This document shows, piece after piece, positions 1-8,459 of a DNA stretch of 47,162 bases (position 1 is its first letter; every line of letters begins with the position of its first letter). Both the position numbers and the translations under genes were made by a program. This stretch comes from Betaproteobacteria bacterium (GTDB lineage Bacteria; Pseudomonadota; Gammaproteobacteria; Burkholderiales; Casimicrobiaceae). The stretch is from the NCBI GenBank assembly GCA_004293675.1, contig READ01000015.1, positions 355,000 to 402,161 of the forward strand, in the 5' to 3' direction. The notes beneath the pieces were generated by a model, which saw only the letters and a program-made list of their open reading frames with translations, was not told the DNA's origin and searched no databases.

Positions 1-1
1 T

Positions 2-121
2 AAAAAGCCAGCCGCTAAGAAAGCAGCAGCTAAGAAGCCAGCCGCCAAAAAAGCAGCCGCTAAAAAGCCAGCCGCTAAGAAAGCAGCAGCTAAGAAGCCC
101 GCCGCTAAAAAAGCAGCAGCT
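2..121 (+). repeat. Tandem repeat, 4 x 30 bp, coding for KKPAAKKAAA
   Basis: Four 30-bp units encode identical decapeptides but differ at a few synonymous positions (for example gct/gcc and cca/ccc). The protein sequence is therefore kept while the DNA drifts. Copy number could vary between strains by slippage without changing the frame. Confidence 0.9.
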
Positions 122-133
122 AAGAAGAAGTAA
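2..133 (+). CDS. Histone H1-like Lys/Ala/Pro-rich DNA-binding protein, C-terminal fragment
   Basis: The window opens inside this gene. The visible frame is 43 codons of only Lys, Ala and Pro, built from four copies of KKPAAKKAAA followed by KKK and a TAA stop at 131-133. Such tails are typical of bacterial histone H1-like proteins (AlgP/HctB type, common in Betaproteobacteria), which bind DNA non-specifically and help compact the nucleoid. The start and any folded N-terminal part lie outside the window, so the subfamily cannot be named. A strong hairpin terminator follows 35 bp downstream. Low-complexity composition alone could also fit another basic tail protein. Confidence 0.75.
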   Translation, partial: KKPAAKKAAAKKPAAKKAAAKKPAAKKAAAKKPAAKKAAAKKK

Positions 134-167
134 TTCTTCGCTTTGGATGCTTTGGCATCCTAGCAAT

Positions 168-195
168 AAAAACGGCGCAGTGATGCGCCGTTTTT
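168..195. terminator. Rho-independent terminator, probably bidirectional
   Basis: A perfect 11-bp stem runs from 168-178 (five A then CGGCGC) to 185-195 (GCGCCG then five T), with a 6-nt loop. It has a T-run on the plus side and an A-run on the other. It can stop the histone-like gene from the left and mltD from the right. A smaller hairpin at 145-160 (GGATGC/GCATCC, 4-nt loop) precedes it. Confidence 0.85.
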
Positions 196-294
196 ATTTT
201 GATAGAGCGTATGCGCCGACTAAGGTTTGTGGGGAGCCACAGCAATTTCGCATGCCGCTAGCGGCGCGGGAACCCCAGCCACCTCGACACCACC

Positions 295-2088
295 TTACCG
301 AGATTTCTTCTTCACTGGTGCCCGTTTAACGGCCTTGCCGCCTGCTTTGCGAACGCTGTTGTTACCGCGCTTGGCTTTCACGTATCGGCCGCCCTTCGCC
401 GCGCGCGTTGGCGCGGGTCCCGAAATGTACAAGAGCTGTCCAGCGCGAGCGGATTGTTTGCCCATACGATTCCATTTTGCCAAGGTCGCGGGCGCGATGC
501 CGTATCGCTTGGCGATGCCCGCGAAGGTTTCGCCCTTACGAACGCGATGCGCACGCGGTGCAACGTATTCAGGAAACTTGGTGAAGACAGCGTTTTGGAT
601 GCTACCCAGTGCATCGGCTGATGGCCCATCGGAGGGCACCAACAGGTGATAGCCCGCGGGCAACACCGCCGCGGGCGAGCGAATGCCGTTGACTGATTTG
701 AGTGCATCGATGGTCGTGCCAAAGCGAGACGCTAGCGTGTCGATTCGATCGCCCGCACGCGTTTTGTAGGCCATCCACGACACCTTAGGCCGCTCGTCGG
801 CTTCGAGGCGTGAAAGGAACACGTCGGCCTTGTCGGCGGGCAAAAGAATTTGGAAGTCACCACGACCGGCAATCACCGGGCGATTGTGCGCCGGATTAAG
901 GGCGATGAAATCGGGCTCTGTCATTCCAGCGAGCTGCGCAGCCTTTTTAAGATCGATGGCGTGCGACAACGTGATCGTTTTGAAATAGGGCTCGTTCGGA
1001 ACGCTCGCGATGGTCAAACCAAACGCAGCGGGGTCTCGAATGATGTTTTTGACTGCTTGCAACTTGGGCAAGTAATTGCGTGTTTCGTCGGGCATGTTGA
1101 GCGTGAGATAGGTGCCGTCGCGACCGGCTGCCTTTGCTCTCGCCGACGCACGACCCACCGCTCCTTCGCCCCAGTTGTACGAGGCTAGCGCCAATTGCCA
1201 ATCGCCAAACATGCCGTGAAGTTTCGTCAAGTAGTCCAGTGCGCCGTTGGTCGCGGCTACGATGTCGCGGCGCGAATCGGCCCACCAGTCCTGCTTCATT
1301 CCGAATGCCGTGCCTGTTGATGGAATGAACTGCCAAATCCCCGAGGCCTTGGCCGACGAGTGCGCGATAGGATTAAACGCGCTTTCAATCATCGGCAGCA
1401 GCGCGATTTCCAGCGGCATACCGCGTCGCTCAAGCTCGGTGACGATGTAGAACATGTACTTGCCCGAACGATCCACGATTCGCGCCATATAGTCGGGGCG
1501 GGTTGCGTAGAATTTTTCCCATTTGCCAACGAGCGGATCCTCAAGGTCTTGCATGGCGTAGCCCGCACGAATGCGATCCCATAAGTCGCTGGGCGGCGGC
1601 ACGATGATGGGCGCGGCCGCAGCGTTCTGTGGCGTAGCGGGTAGTTCGTTGACGATGATGGGCGCGACGTCGTTGGGCGCGATGAGCAGCGTTTCGCTGC
1701 TTACCGAGGTCGCTGCGGGCGCGACGGACGGTTGCACCACCCGAGCAGGCTCTTCAATAGCCAGTTTCTGCGTTGTGACGCCCAATGGCGTTGGCACCAC
1801 TGCGGGTAGACCCAGTGGGCTCACGGCGGCGGGCGGCTGCGTTGTGGGTGCAACGATTTGCGCGGTAGGGCTCGCGGCGGGTATTGTGGGTATTGCGGGC
1901 GCCGACGGTGCTGCATCGGTCGCCACAACGACTGACGCTGCGCTTTGCGCACCCACGCTGGCTGAGACGACACCCAGCAGCGCGATACTGATCGCGATGG
2001 AAAGTGTTTTGGTTCGTGACGAAGCTACTGGGGTAGCGATTGCTGCGCTTCGCAGCCGTTGTGATCGTGAAGATATGAGCACGCTCAC
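295..2088 (-). CDS. mltD: Membrane-bound lytic murein transglycosylase D (MltD-like), SLT + two LysM
   Basis: Cleaves the MurNAc-GlcNAc bond of peptidoglycan, forming 1,6-anhydro-muropeptides, in the periplasm or at the outer membrane. The 597-residue protein has a hydrophobic export segment at about 28-47 and a long Ala/Pro/Val-rich linker to about 165. The SLT domain at about 215-330 has catalytic Glu235 in the ES-AFNP motif and the GIWQF and LASYNWG motifs. LysM domains lie at about 443-486 and 514-555 and bind glycan. The tail (556-597) is very rich in Lys and Arg. No clear lipobox is seen, unlike E. coli MltD. The gene is convergent with the histone-like gene and shares its terminator. 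The start is the first ATG; a later start is possible. Confidence 0.9.
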   Translation of the reverse strand: MSVLISSRSQRLRSAAIATPVASSRTKTLSIAISIALLGVVSASVGAQSAASVVVATDAAPSAPAIPTIPAASPTAQIVAPTTQPPAAVSPLGLPAVVPTPLGVTTQKLAIEEPARVVQPSVAPAATSVSSETLLIAPNDVAPIIVNELPATPQNAAAAPIIVPPPSDLWDRIRAGYAMQDLEDPLVGKWEKFYATRPDYMARIVDRSGKYMFYIVTELERRGMPLEIALLPMIESAFNPIAHSSAKASGIWQFIPSTGTAFGMKQDWWADSRRDIVAATNGALDYLTKLHGMFGDWQLALASYNWGEGAVGRASARAKAAGRDGTYLTLNMPDETRNYLPKLQAVKNIIRDPAAFGLTIASVPNEPYFKTITLSHAIDLKKAAQLAGMTEPDFIALNPAHNRPVIAGRGDFQILLPADKADVFLSRLEADERPKVSWMAYKTRAGDRIDTLASRFGTTIDALKSVNGIRSPAAVLPAGYHLLVPSDGPSADALGSIQNAVFTKFPEYVAPRAHRVRKGETFAGIAKRYGIAPATLAKWNRMGKQSARAGQLLYISGPAPTRAAKGGRYVKAKRGNNSVRKAGGKAVKRAPVKKKSR

Positions 2089-2225
2089 TCCTGGACAAAA
2101 TTTCGCGCGATGGTACTCACTTCAACGACGCGCGTCAAACGAGCGTTTGTTTTCGTCGACGTACGCAACAAGAAGTCGTTTCGACCGTCGGCGGGTCACT
2201 GAGTTCCGAGGGCTCAGTCAGCGCA

Positions 2226-3032
2226 TCAATGAAACACATCCTTTTGCGCTCGGATCGACGCGAAGACATCGACGACGTTGTGCAATGATGTCCCCGCGTG
2301 TCGCTCTGCTTGCGCACGAATGCCAGATTGATCGCAGCGTAGAAACGGATTGGTTGCGAGCTCGCGGGCGATGGTGGTTGGGACGGTTGGCGCTCCTTGC
2401 CCACGCGTCGCGCGATCATCGAAACTTCGGGTAACCAGTGCATCGTTGTCGGGCTCAACCGAGAGCGCAAATTTCAAGTTGGACAGCGTGTATTCGTGCG
2501 TGCAGTAAACCAAAGTCTCGGGCGGCAACGCGGCGAGCCGCTGTAGCGATGCATGCATCTGCGCCGGGGTGCCTTCGAAGAGTCGCCCGCAGCCCGCCGC
2601 AAACAGGGTGTCTCCGCACAGCACGAACCCGTCGCCCACGTAGGCAATGTGGCCGCGGGTATGCCCCGGAATTTCCATCACCCTTAGCTTGCAAACTTCG
2701 CCGTGCTTCGACCTCACGGAGTCGAGCGAAACTTCATCACCTTCGACCAGTGCATGGGTCACACCTGCGATGGCTTCGGTGGCGGGGCCGTACACGGGGA
2801 TGTTGCGATGCTGGGTGAGCGCGGCGATGCCACCGGTGTGATCGGCGTGGTGGTGTGTGATCAAAATGGCGTTCAGCGTCAGGTTTTCGCGGAGCAAGGT
2901 TGCTTCAACGGGCGCGGCCTCGCCTGGGTCGACGACCACGCAAGCGCGCGGCCCGCTAGGATCAGCACTGGCCGAATCGACGAGCATCCAGATATAGTTG
3001 TCGGCAAACGCTGGAATGGGAACGATGTCCAA
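2226..3032 (-). CDS. gloB: Hydroxyacylglutathione hydrolase (glyoxalase II)
   Basis: Hydrolyses S-D-lactoylglutathione to D-lactate and glutathione, the second step of methylglyoxal detoxification in the cytosol. The metallo-beta-lactamase fold shows the metal motif THHHADHTGG, the downstream PGHTRGH and GDTLFAAGCGR motifs, and the HEYTLSNLKFA segment typical of GloB. I place the start at a TTG (3032-3030): it begins LDIVPIPAFADNYIW, matching the usual N-terminus, and has a GGAG eight bases upstream. An ATG at 3128 would add 32 residues with no family counterpart. With the TTG start the protein has 268 residues. It is divergent from the methyltransferase, with starts only a few bases apart. 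Confidence 0.93.
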   Translation of the reverse strand: MDIVPIPAFADNYIWMLVDSASADPSGPRACVVVDPGEAAPVEATLLRENLTLNAILITHHHADHTGGIAALTQHRNIPVYGPATEAIAGVTHALVEGDEVSLDSVRSKHGEVCKLRVMEIPGHTRGHIAYVGDGFVLCGDTLFAAGCGRLFEGTPAQMHASLQRLAALPPETLVYCTHEYTLSNLKFALSVEPDNDALVTRSFDDRATRGQGAPTVPTTIARELATNPFLRCDQSGIRAQAERHAGTSLHNVVDVFASIRAQKDVFH

Positions 3033-3036
3033 CTCG

Positions 3037-3792
3037 ATGACTCCTGACGACACTGTGTCGTTGATGAATGTGGACGAATGGCTGCAAACGCCGCTGGGCG
3101 CGCACCTGTGCGCTCGTGAGCAGCGCATCTTCGAGCGCGCCTTGCCGGACTTGTTTGGATTTTATGCCCTGCAGATTGGCGGCGCGCGCATGCCGCTGTT
3201 GCAGGCGAGTCGAGTCGGTTCGAAATTCACATTGGCGTGGAACACCACGGGCGATGTGATGGCCGAGGCTGAGCAATTGCCGTTTCCAGAAAATCAGTTT
3301 GATGTGATCGTGATGCCGCATGTGCTCGAATTTCATGCATTGCCACACGAAGTGCTGCGCGAGGTGTTTCGCGTACTCCGGCCCGAGGGCCGATTACTTA
3401 TTACCGGTTTTAATCCGTATTCGCTATTTGGCGTAAAGCGCTACTTCGGTCGCGAACGCGCCGGGGCGTGGGGCGGCGAATTCATCGCGCTGCATCGATT
3501 AAAAGATTGGCTCACGCTCTTGGGCTTTGATTTGGTGGATGGCCAGCTTGATTGCTTTAATGCGCCTACGCAGCGCGCCCGATCGCTTGATCGCCCCGAT
3601 TGGTTGGAGCGCGCCGGCGAGCGTTGGTGGCCGTTTGCGGGCGGCGTGTATTTTTTGCACGCGGTGAAACGCGTGGCGGGCGTGCGATTGCTGAAACCCG
3701 CTTGGGCGAAAGCACCGCGTCGGCGCGCGGCTGCGGTCGCGCCGTCGCGTGGCTCGGTCAGCGTAACGCCTCCGTTACGACGCGATCAGTGA
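3037..3792 (+). CDS. Class I SAM-dependent methyltransferase (Methyltransf_11-like), between gloB and rnhA
   Basis: A short Rossmann-type methyltransferase with the central block FPENQFDVIVMPHVLEFH followed by EVFRVLRPEGRLLITGFNP, which fits the post-motif I to motif III region of class I enzymes. The N-terminal motif I glycine loop is poorly conserved. The substrate is unknown. In Betaproteobacteria this family often sits between gloB and rnhA, as here. The ATG at 3037 gives 251 residues; the ATG at 3064 (MNVDEWLQ) is an equally plausible start. Neither has a good ribosome binding site. The basic Ala/Arg-rich C-terminus looks disordered. Confidence 0.8.
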   Translation: MTPDDTVSLMNVDEWLQTPLGAHLCAREQRIFERALPDLFGFYALQIGGARMPLLQASRVGSKFTLAWNTTGDVMAEAEQLPFPENQFDVIVMPHVLEFHALPHEVLREVFRVLRPEGRLLITGFNPYSLFGVKRYFGRERAGAWGGEFIALHRLKDWLTLLGFDLVDGQLDCFNAPTQRARSLDRPDWLERAGERWWPFAGGVYFLHAVKRVAGVRLLKPAWAKAPRRRAAAVAPSRGSVSVTPPLRRDQ

Positions 3793-3855
3793 GCGGCCGC
3801 GAGTCGTATTCGCGGTAAATTCGGTGTCGTTGAACTTTACCGAATCGAATGTCCA

Positions 3856-4293
3856 TTGAGTACAGAACCTGATGTCATCATGTACACCGACGGCGCCTGC
3901 AAGGGTAATCCGGGGCGCGGCGGTTGGGGCGCGCTTTTAATTTCTGGCGAGCATCGCCGTGAACTGTTTGGCGGCGAGCGCGATACGACCAACAACCGAA
4001 TGGAGCTGACCGGTGCGATTGAGGCGCTCAAGGCACTCAAACGACCCTGTAGCGTCCGCTTGTTCACCGACTCCAATTACGTCAAGCAGGGCATTGAAAC
4101 GTGGATTCACGGCTGGAAGAAAAACGGCTGGCGCACGTCGGACAAAAAGCCGGTGAAAAACGCAGACTTGTGGCAGTTGCTTGATGAGCAATGTAGGCTG
4201 CAAACCGTTGAGTGGCGCTGGGTTAAGGGTCACGCCAACGATCCGGGCAATGAGCGTGCGGATCAATTGGCTAATATGGGTGTGCCATCCTAG
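3856..4293 (+). CDS. rnhA: Ribonuclease HI
   Basis: Endonuclease that cuts the RNA strand of RNA-DNA hybrids and removes R-loops and primer remnants. All catalytic positions are visible: Asp in [11 protein letters not shown], Glu in [13 protein letters not shown], Asp in LFTDSNYVK, and the His and Asp of [14 protein letters not shown]. The basic handle region with the KKNGW motif is present. At 145 residues it is slightly shorter than the E. coli enzyme. The start is TTG at 3856; no in-frame ATG lies just upstream. It follows the methyltransferase by 63 bp in the same direction. Confidence 0.96.
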   Translation: MSTEPDVIMYTDGACKGNPGRGGWGALLISGEHRRELFGGERDTTNNRMELTGAIEALKALKRPCSVRLFTDSNYVKQGIETWIHGWKKNGWRTSDKKPVKNADLWQLLDEQCRLQTVEWRWVKGHANDPGNERADQLANMGVPS

Positions 4294-4399
4294 CTAATGG
4301 CTGCAACGCCTTATCAAATAAGGGCACTATTTCATTATTACTAATTAGCAAAAACAAATAAAAAAGTCTTCAAACCCTTATTTTATGTGGCGTTTATTA

Positions 4400-5155
4400 C
4401 TAAAGCTGCCCCATCATTGCCATGGAGTGGGTTGCCTCGCTGATCGATCGATTCGCATCCACGGCCCCGACGATGCAATGATCCAAGACCTGCACATCGA
4501 TCAACGCCAACGCCTGTTTCAGGGCGCCAGTGAGCCGAATGTCCGCTTGGCTGGGTGTCGGTCGGCCTGACGGATGATTGTGCGCAAAGATTACGCCCGC
4601 CGCGTTCTTCTCTATCGCCGCGCGCACTACTTCTCGGGGATACACGCTGGCTTGCGTGAGCGTGCCACGAAACAGCGGCTGCATTTCGATCAAGCGATGA
4701 TTGGCGTCGAGCCATAGCGCCACGAACACCTCAATGCGCTCGTGCCCGAGCGTCAACCGCAGGTAGTCGCTCACGACTTCGGGGCTACTCATTGCGGGCA
4801 TGTCGCGCATTTTGCTGGCGAGCGCCCGGCGAGCGATCTCCACGCTGGCTTGCAGCTGAACAAATTTTGCGTCGCCCATGCCGTGCACCGCACAAAACGC
4901 ATCACGCGGCGCGTAAACGACGTCGGCCATCGAGCCAAACCGATCCAGCAACTCACGCGCTAAAGTCACGGCGCTTTTGCCCACCACGCCCACTCGCAGA
5001 AAAATGGCCAACAATTCCGCATCGGTTAAATGCGCCGCGCCGTGCTCAAGCAATTTTTCGCGGGGTCTATCGTCAGCGGGCCAGTGTTTGATGCTGACGT
5101 GTTCGTTGACGATTTTGGCGGGCTTGGTGTCGGTGCCAATTTGAACATTCATCAT
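4400..5155 (-). CDS. radC: RadC family JAMM/MPN-domain protein
   Basis: Full-length RadC homologue of about 251 residues. The N-terminal helix-hairpin-helix-like region (LTDAELLAIFLRVGVVGKSAVTLAR) is followed by the MPN domain with metal-binding motif HNHPSGRPTPSQAD and an upstream Glu in the RGTLTQASVYPREV block. RadC was once linked to DNA repair, but its biochemical role is not settled. Chromosomal copies like this one are widespread and distinct from the short RadC proteins on mobile elements. Several Met codons lie near the start; the first is used here. Confidence 0.93.
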   Translation of the reverse strand: MMNVQIGTDTKPAKIVNEHVSIKHWPADDRPREKLLEHGAAHLTDAELLAIFLRVGVVGKSAVTLARELLDRFGSMADVVYAPRDAFCAVHGMGDAKFVQLQASVEIARRALASKMRDMPAMSSPEVVSDYLRLTLGHERIEVFVALWLDANHRLIEMQPLFRGTLTQASVYPREVVRAAIEKNAAGVIFAHNHPSGRPTPSQADIRLTGALKQALALIDVQVLDHCIVGAVDANRSISEATHSMAMMGQL

Positions 5156-5261
5156 GCGATACCCGCATTAAGCGGGGAAATGGAATCGCGTGAATTATGT
5201 ACATAAATACAGTATTTATGCAAATTGAAACGCCGAAAGTGAAGTTGGCCTGGGGGGTTTC

Positions 5262-5284
5262 GTTCGCGGCAAGCCGCTCCTACA
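5262..5284. repeat. Half copy of a GGAGCGG-type dispersed palindrome
   Basis: Reads on the minus strand as a TGTAGGAGCGGCTTGCC-type sequence, the same core (TGTAGGAGCGG) as the full hairpin at 6553-6613. A second, degenerate GAGCGGCT follows at 5288-5295. It lies in the 147-bp gap between radC and the acyl-CoA dehydrogenase gene. Sequences of this kind are common intergenic repeats in Proteobacteria. Confidence 0.7.
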
Positions 5285-5302
5285 AAAAGAGCGGCTCGTG
5301 CC

Positions 5303-6523
5303 TTATCGTGAAACGTATTTCCCCAGTTCGGTTTTTGCAATGGCGTTGCGGTGAACCTCATCCGGGCCATCGGCAAATCGCAGCGTTCGGGCCGCTGTGT
5401 AGGCGTAGGCCAGCGGGAAGTCATCGCTCATGCCGCCGCCGCCGTGCGCTTGCATCGCCCAATCGATCACTTGGCAAGCCACATTGGGCGCGACCACTTT
5501 AATCATCGCAATTTGCTGCTTGGCGACCTTGTTACCCGCGACGTCCATCATCCACGCGGCTTGAAGCGTGAGCAGACGCGCTTGATCGATCATGCAGCGC
5601 GCTTCGGCGATACGCTCATGCCACACACCTTGCGCTGAAACTGGCTTTCCAAACGCCACACGTTGGGTGAGTCGTTTGCACATCAGCTCAAGCGCCCGCT
5701 CGGATAGTCCCAGCAGCCGCATGCAGTGATGAATTCGGCCCGGCCCTAAGCGACCCTGCGCGATTTCGAAACCACGGCCCTCGCCGAGCAAGATGTTGTC
5801 AGCGGGCACGCGTACGTTTTCAAAGGTCATTTCGCAATGGCCGTGGGGTGCGTCGTCGTAGCCAAACACCGTAAGCGGTCGAACCACTGTCACGCCGGGC
5901 GCGTTGGACGGCACCAAAATCATCGACTGCTGCGAGTGAGTCGGCGCAGTTGGATCGCTCTTTCCCATCACGATATAGACCGCACAGCGCGGATCGCCTG
6001 CGCCAGAAATCCACCACTTGCGCCCGTTGATGACGTAATCGTCGCCATCACGAATGATGCTGGTTTCGATGTTGGTCGCGTCGCTCGATGCGACGGCGGG
6101 CTCGGTCATCGCAAAGGCTGAGCGAATTTCGCCGTTTAACAGTCGCGGCAGCCATTCCTTTTTCTTTTCAGCGCTGGCGTACTGAATGATGGTTTCCATG
6201 TTGCCTGTATCGGGCGCCGAGCAATTGAATACCTCAGGTGCCCAAGGCACGCGGCCGGTGATTTCCGCCAGCGGCGCGTATTCCATGTTGGTCAGACCTG
6301 CGCCGTATTCGGCGTGCGGGCAAAAGAGATTCCACAGGCCTTTGCTGCGGGCGATTGGCTTTAGCTCTTCGATGATGCGCGTTGGGGTCCAGCGCTTACC
6401 TGCTTTGGTGTTCTCTTCGATGTCTTGAGCGTAGCGATGTTCATTCGGATAGATGTGTTCATCAAAGAACTTCAAGAGCTCGGCTTGGTAGTGTTTGACT
6501 TTGTCGCTATGTTGGAAATCCAT
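5303..6523 (-). CDS. Acyl-CoA dehydrogenase family protein (ACAD10/11- or LvaC-like)
   Basis: FAD-dependent acyl-CoA dehydrogenase fold of 406 residues. Visible blocks are the FAD-contact signature [17 protein letters not shown], the [12 protein letters not shown] block, the central [25 protein letters not shown] block, and the C-terminal [16 protein letters not shown] and [10 protein letters not shown] motifs. This form, next to an APH-type kinase gene, matches the pairing fused in eukaryotic ACAD10/ACAD11 and separate in the Pseudomonas levulinate pathway (LvaA/LvaC). There a 4-hydroxyacyl-CoA is phosphorylated and the phosphate then eliminated. The substrate is inferred from this pairing, not shown. 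It is the last gene of a four-gene minus-strand set. Confidence 0.9.
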   Translation of the reverse strand: MDFQHSDKVKHYQAELLKFFDEHIYPNEHRYAQDIEENTKAGKRWTPTRIIEELKPIARSKGLWNLFCPHAEYGAGLTNMEYAPLAEITGRVPWAPEVFNCSAPDTGNMETIIQYASAEKKKEWLPRLLNGEIRSAFAMTEPAVASSDATNIETSIIRDGDDYVINGRKWWISGAGDPRCAVYIVMGKSDPTAPTHSQQSMILVPSNAPGVTVVRPLTVFGYDDAPHGHCEMTFENVRVPADNILLGEGRGFEIAQGRLGPGRIHHCMRLLGLSERALELMCKRLTQRVAFGKPVSAQGVWHERIAEARCMIDQARLLTLQAAWMMDVAGNKVAKQQIAMIKVVAPNVACQVIDWAMQAHGGGGMSDDFPLAYAYTAARTLRFADGPDEVHRNAIAKTELGKYVSR

Positions 6524-6552
6524 GGTCGCTCTCGTTATCTAAAAATCTTATT

Positions 6553-6613
6553 TGTAGGAGCGGTTCCACCGCGATTGTTCCTACGCTGCAATCGCGGTGG
6601 AACCGCTCCTACA
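6553..6613. repeat. REP-like palindrome, 24-bp perfect stem
   Basis: Arms at 6553-6576 and 6590-6613 are perfectly complementary over 24 bp around a 13-nt loop; the outer ends read TGTAGGAGCGGTTCC and its complement. It sits between the kinase and dehydrogenase genes of one minus-strand unit. In the transcript it would form a very stable hairpin able to limit read-through or 3' decay. It lacks a T-run, so it is not a classical terminator. Confidence 0.9.
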
Positions 6614-6624
6614 GTTTGCACTTA

Positions 6625-7701
6625 TCAAATCGACTGCGCTACGCGCCATCCCTCGTCGGCAATGGGTCGAGTCGCTTTGCCCATTTGCAGCGCCTGGGCG
6701 CTCGCCGCTGTGCCGTCGACCACGCGCTTCATGATGCCTTGCAAAATGCCCGCCATGCGAAACATATTGAACGCCATGTAAAACTCAAAGTGTGGGATTC
6801 CATCGCTGCGCCCGGTGCGCTGGCAATACATCGCAATGTAGTCTTTCACGCTGGGAATGCCGGTACCGGCTAAGTCATAGCCCGCCAGCCCACGCCCTGC
6901 ACCGGGTGGCAAATACCAGGTCATGCAGTGATACGCAAAGTCCGCTAAAGGGTGCCCGAGCGTCGAGAGCTCCCAGTCGAGCACCGCCAAAATGCGGGGC
7001 TCCGTGGGATGAAAAATCACGTTGTCTAGCCGATAGTCGCCGTGAACAATATTTGTCTCTTCGCCCGCTGGAATATGCGCGGGCAGCCATTCGATCAGCG
7101 CGTCCATCGACGCAATTGATTCGGTCTCTGAGGCACGATATTGCTTCGTCCAGCGTGCAATTTGGCGCGACAAGTAACCGTCGTGTTTGCCGTAATCGGC
7201 GATCCCCGCTGCCGCGAAATCCACTTGATGCAGTGCCGCCATCACACGGTTCATTTCGCCAAAAATCGCAGCGCGCTGTGTCGATGTTAGCCCCGGCAAT
7301 TGGGGCTCCCAGAGCACACGGCCCTCAACAAAATCCATCACGTAAAACGCCCGGCCGAGCACCGCTTCATCTTCGCACAGTACATGCATGGCGGGCACCG
7401 GCACATCGCTGCCAGACAGCGCGCGCATCACTCGAAACTCTCGCTCAATGGCGTGTGCCGACGGCAACAGTTTGGCCACGGGGCCGGGCTTGCAGCGCAT
7501 CACGTAGCTTCGGTGCGGCGTGATGAGCTTAAAGGTCGGATTGGATTGCCCACCTTTAAATTGCTCAACGGTGAGCGGTCCAGCAAAACCCTCAACATGA
7601 GCGCGCAGATACGATTCCAGCGCGGCAATGTCGAAGCGCTGCTTTTCCGCCACCGCCATGGTGCCGGTGAAGAGTTCAGAGCGATTGATGTCTTGGCTCA
7701 T
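6625..7701 (-). CDS. APH-family phosphotransferase (ACAD10/11 kinase-domain or LvaA-like)
   Basis: A 358-residue protein-kinase-like fold of the aminoglycoside phosphotransferase family. The N-lobe has FKGGQSNPTFKLITP (nucleotide loop) and SYVMRCKPGPVAKLLPSAHAIEREF. The catalytic block is IVHGDYRLDNVIFHP, with the metal motif AVLDWELSTLGHPLADFAYH. This subtype is not an antibiotic-resistance enzyme; its relatives phosphorylate hydroxyacyl-CoA or sit fused to acyl-CoA dehydrogenases. The ATG overlaps the stop of the phosphatase gene by 4 bp (7698-7701), so the two are probably translationally coupled. Confidence 0.88.
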   Translation of the reverse strand: MSQDINRSELFTGTMAVAEKQRFDIAALESYLRAHVEGFAGPLTVEQFKGGQSNPTFKLITPHRSYVMRCKPGPVAKLLPSAHAIEREFRVMRALSGSDVPVPAMHVLCEDEAVLGRAFYVMDFVEGRVLWEPQLPGLTSTQRAAIFGEMNRVMAALHQVDFAAAGIADYGKHDGYLSRQIARWTKQYRASETESIASMDALIEWLPAHIPAGEETNIVHGDYRLDNVIFHPTEPRILAVLDWELSTLGHPLADFAYHCMTWYLPPGAGRGLAGYDLAGTGIPSVKDYIAMYCQRTGRSDGIPHFEFYMAFNMFRMAGILQGIMKRVVDGTAASAQALQMGKATRPIADEGWRVAQSI

Positions 7702-8459
7702 GATCCGAGTGGCTTTCGGTTGCGGTAGGCAACAAACTTCTCAAGCAGCTCCTCCATCGTGGTCTTACGTGTTTGAGTTTGTAAACGATCGAGCGGCGCA
7801 TAGTTCACCACACGCAAAATCGCGTCGTGCTTTTCTGCGCCGACATCGATGGCGTTGATGCACGCCGGATCTTGCGCGAAGCCGCCGTAGAGCTTCGCGT
7901 CCCCCGTGAGCCAGTACGACAGCAGCGCCCGATTTACGCCACCGTGCAACACCAACAATACGCAATCCCACGTCGGATCGGCGCGGAGCGCATCCACTGG
8001 CGGCAATACGCGCGCTAAGAAGTCGGCGATTTTCTCGCCGCCCAGAAAGCGCGCTTCGGGGTCGGCAACGGCAGAAAATGCGCCCAAAAAAGCTTCTTTC
8101 ATCGTCTCCGGCTTGATGTCAGCGTATTTGCCGCCTTCAATTTCGCGTAGCGCGTGTTGCGTTTCGGTGCTCGGCGCACGGGAGAGTTTTGAGAGCACGA
8201 GCGATGCTGTTTCGATCGTTCTCGGCAAACCACTGACGATCACGCGATCAAAGTGCACACCCAACCGAGCAAACTCGTCACCGGCGGCGAGCGCTTGTTC
8301 GCGGCCGTTTGGCGAAAGCGGCACGGTGTCAGGACGCACCGGATTGCCAGCGCTATCAAAGTAATCCACACTGCCGTGACGCATCAAAAAAATACGCCGA
8401 CGAGCGGCGTCTTTGGGTAATGGCGACAGTGGTGAGTGCGATTGCGGGAGCTGCGTCAC
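7698..8459 (-). CDS. Histidine phosphatase family protein
   Basis: Phosphoglycerate-mutase-like branch of the histidine phosphatases, 253 residues. The catalytic RHG is in RIFLMRHGSVDYFD, the Arg of the phosphate pocket in SGLPRTIETA, the acid residue in LREIEGGKY, and the second His in LLVLHGGVNRALLSY. It removes phosphate from an unknown small molecule or protein through a phospho-His intermediate. It overlaps both neighbours by 4 bp (8456-8459 and 7698-7701), which points to one operon. A link to the downstream kinase, as opposing phosphate chemistry, is possible but not shown. Confidence 0.88.
   Translation of the reverse strand: MTQLPQSHSPLSPLPKDAARRRIFLMRHGSVDYFDSAGNPVRPDTVPLSPNGREQALAAGDEFARLGVHFDRVIVSGLPRTIETASLVLSKLSRAPSTETQHALREIEGGKYADIKPETMKEAFLGAFSAVADPEARFLGGEKIADFLARVLPPVDALRADPTWDCVLLVLHGGVNRALLSYWLTGDAKLYGGFAQDPACINAIDVGAEKHDAILRVVNYAPLDRLQTQTRKTTMEELLEKFVAYRNRKPLGS

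Noticed and set aside
2-121. Tandem 30-bp repeats as a CRISPR array
   Set aside because: Repeats are contiguous with no spacers and code for a Lys/Ala/Pro peptide.
1571-2434. Long plus-strand frame opposite mltD
   Set aside because: It is an antisense shadow of the mltD Ala/Pro/Val-rich linker with no domain.
6625-7701. Antibiotic resistance by aminoglycoside phosphotransferase
   Set aside because: The APH subtype and its neighbour (acyl-CoA dehydrogenase) point to metabolic kinases of the ACAD10/11 or LvaA type.
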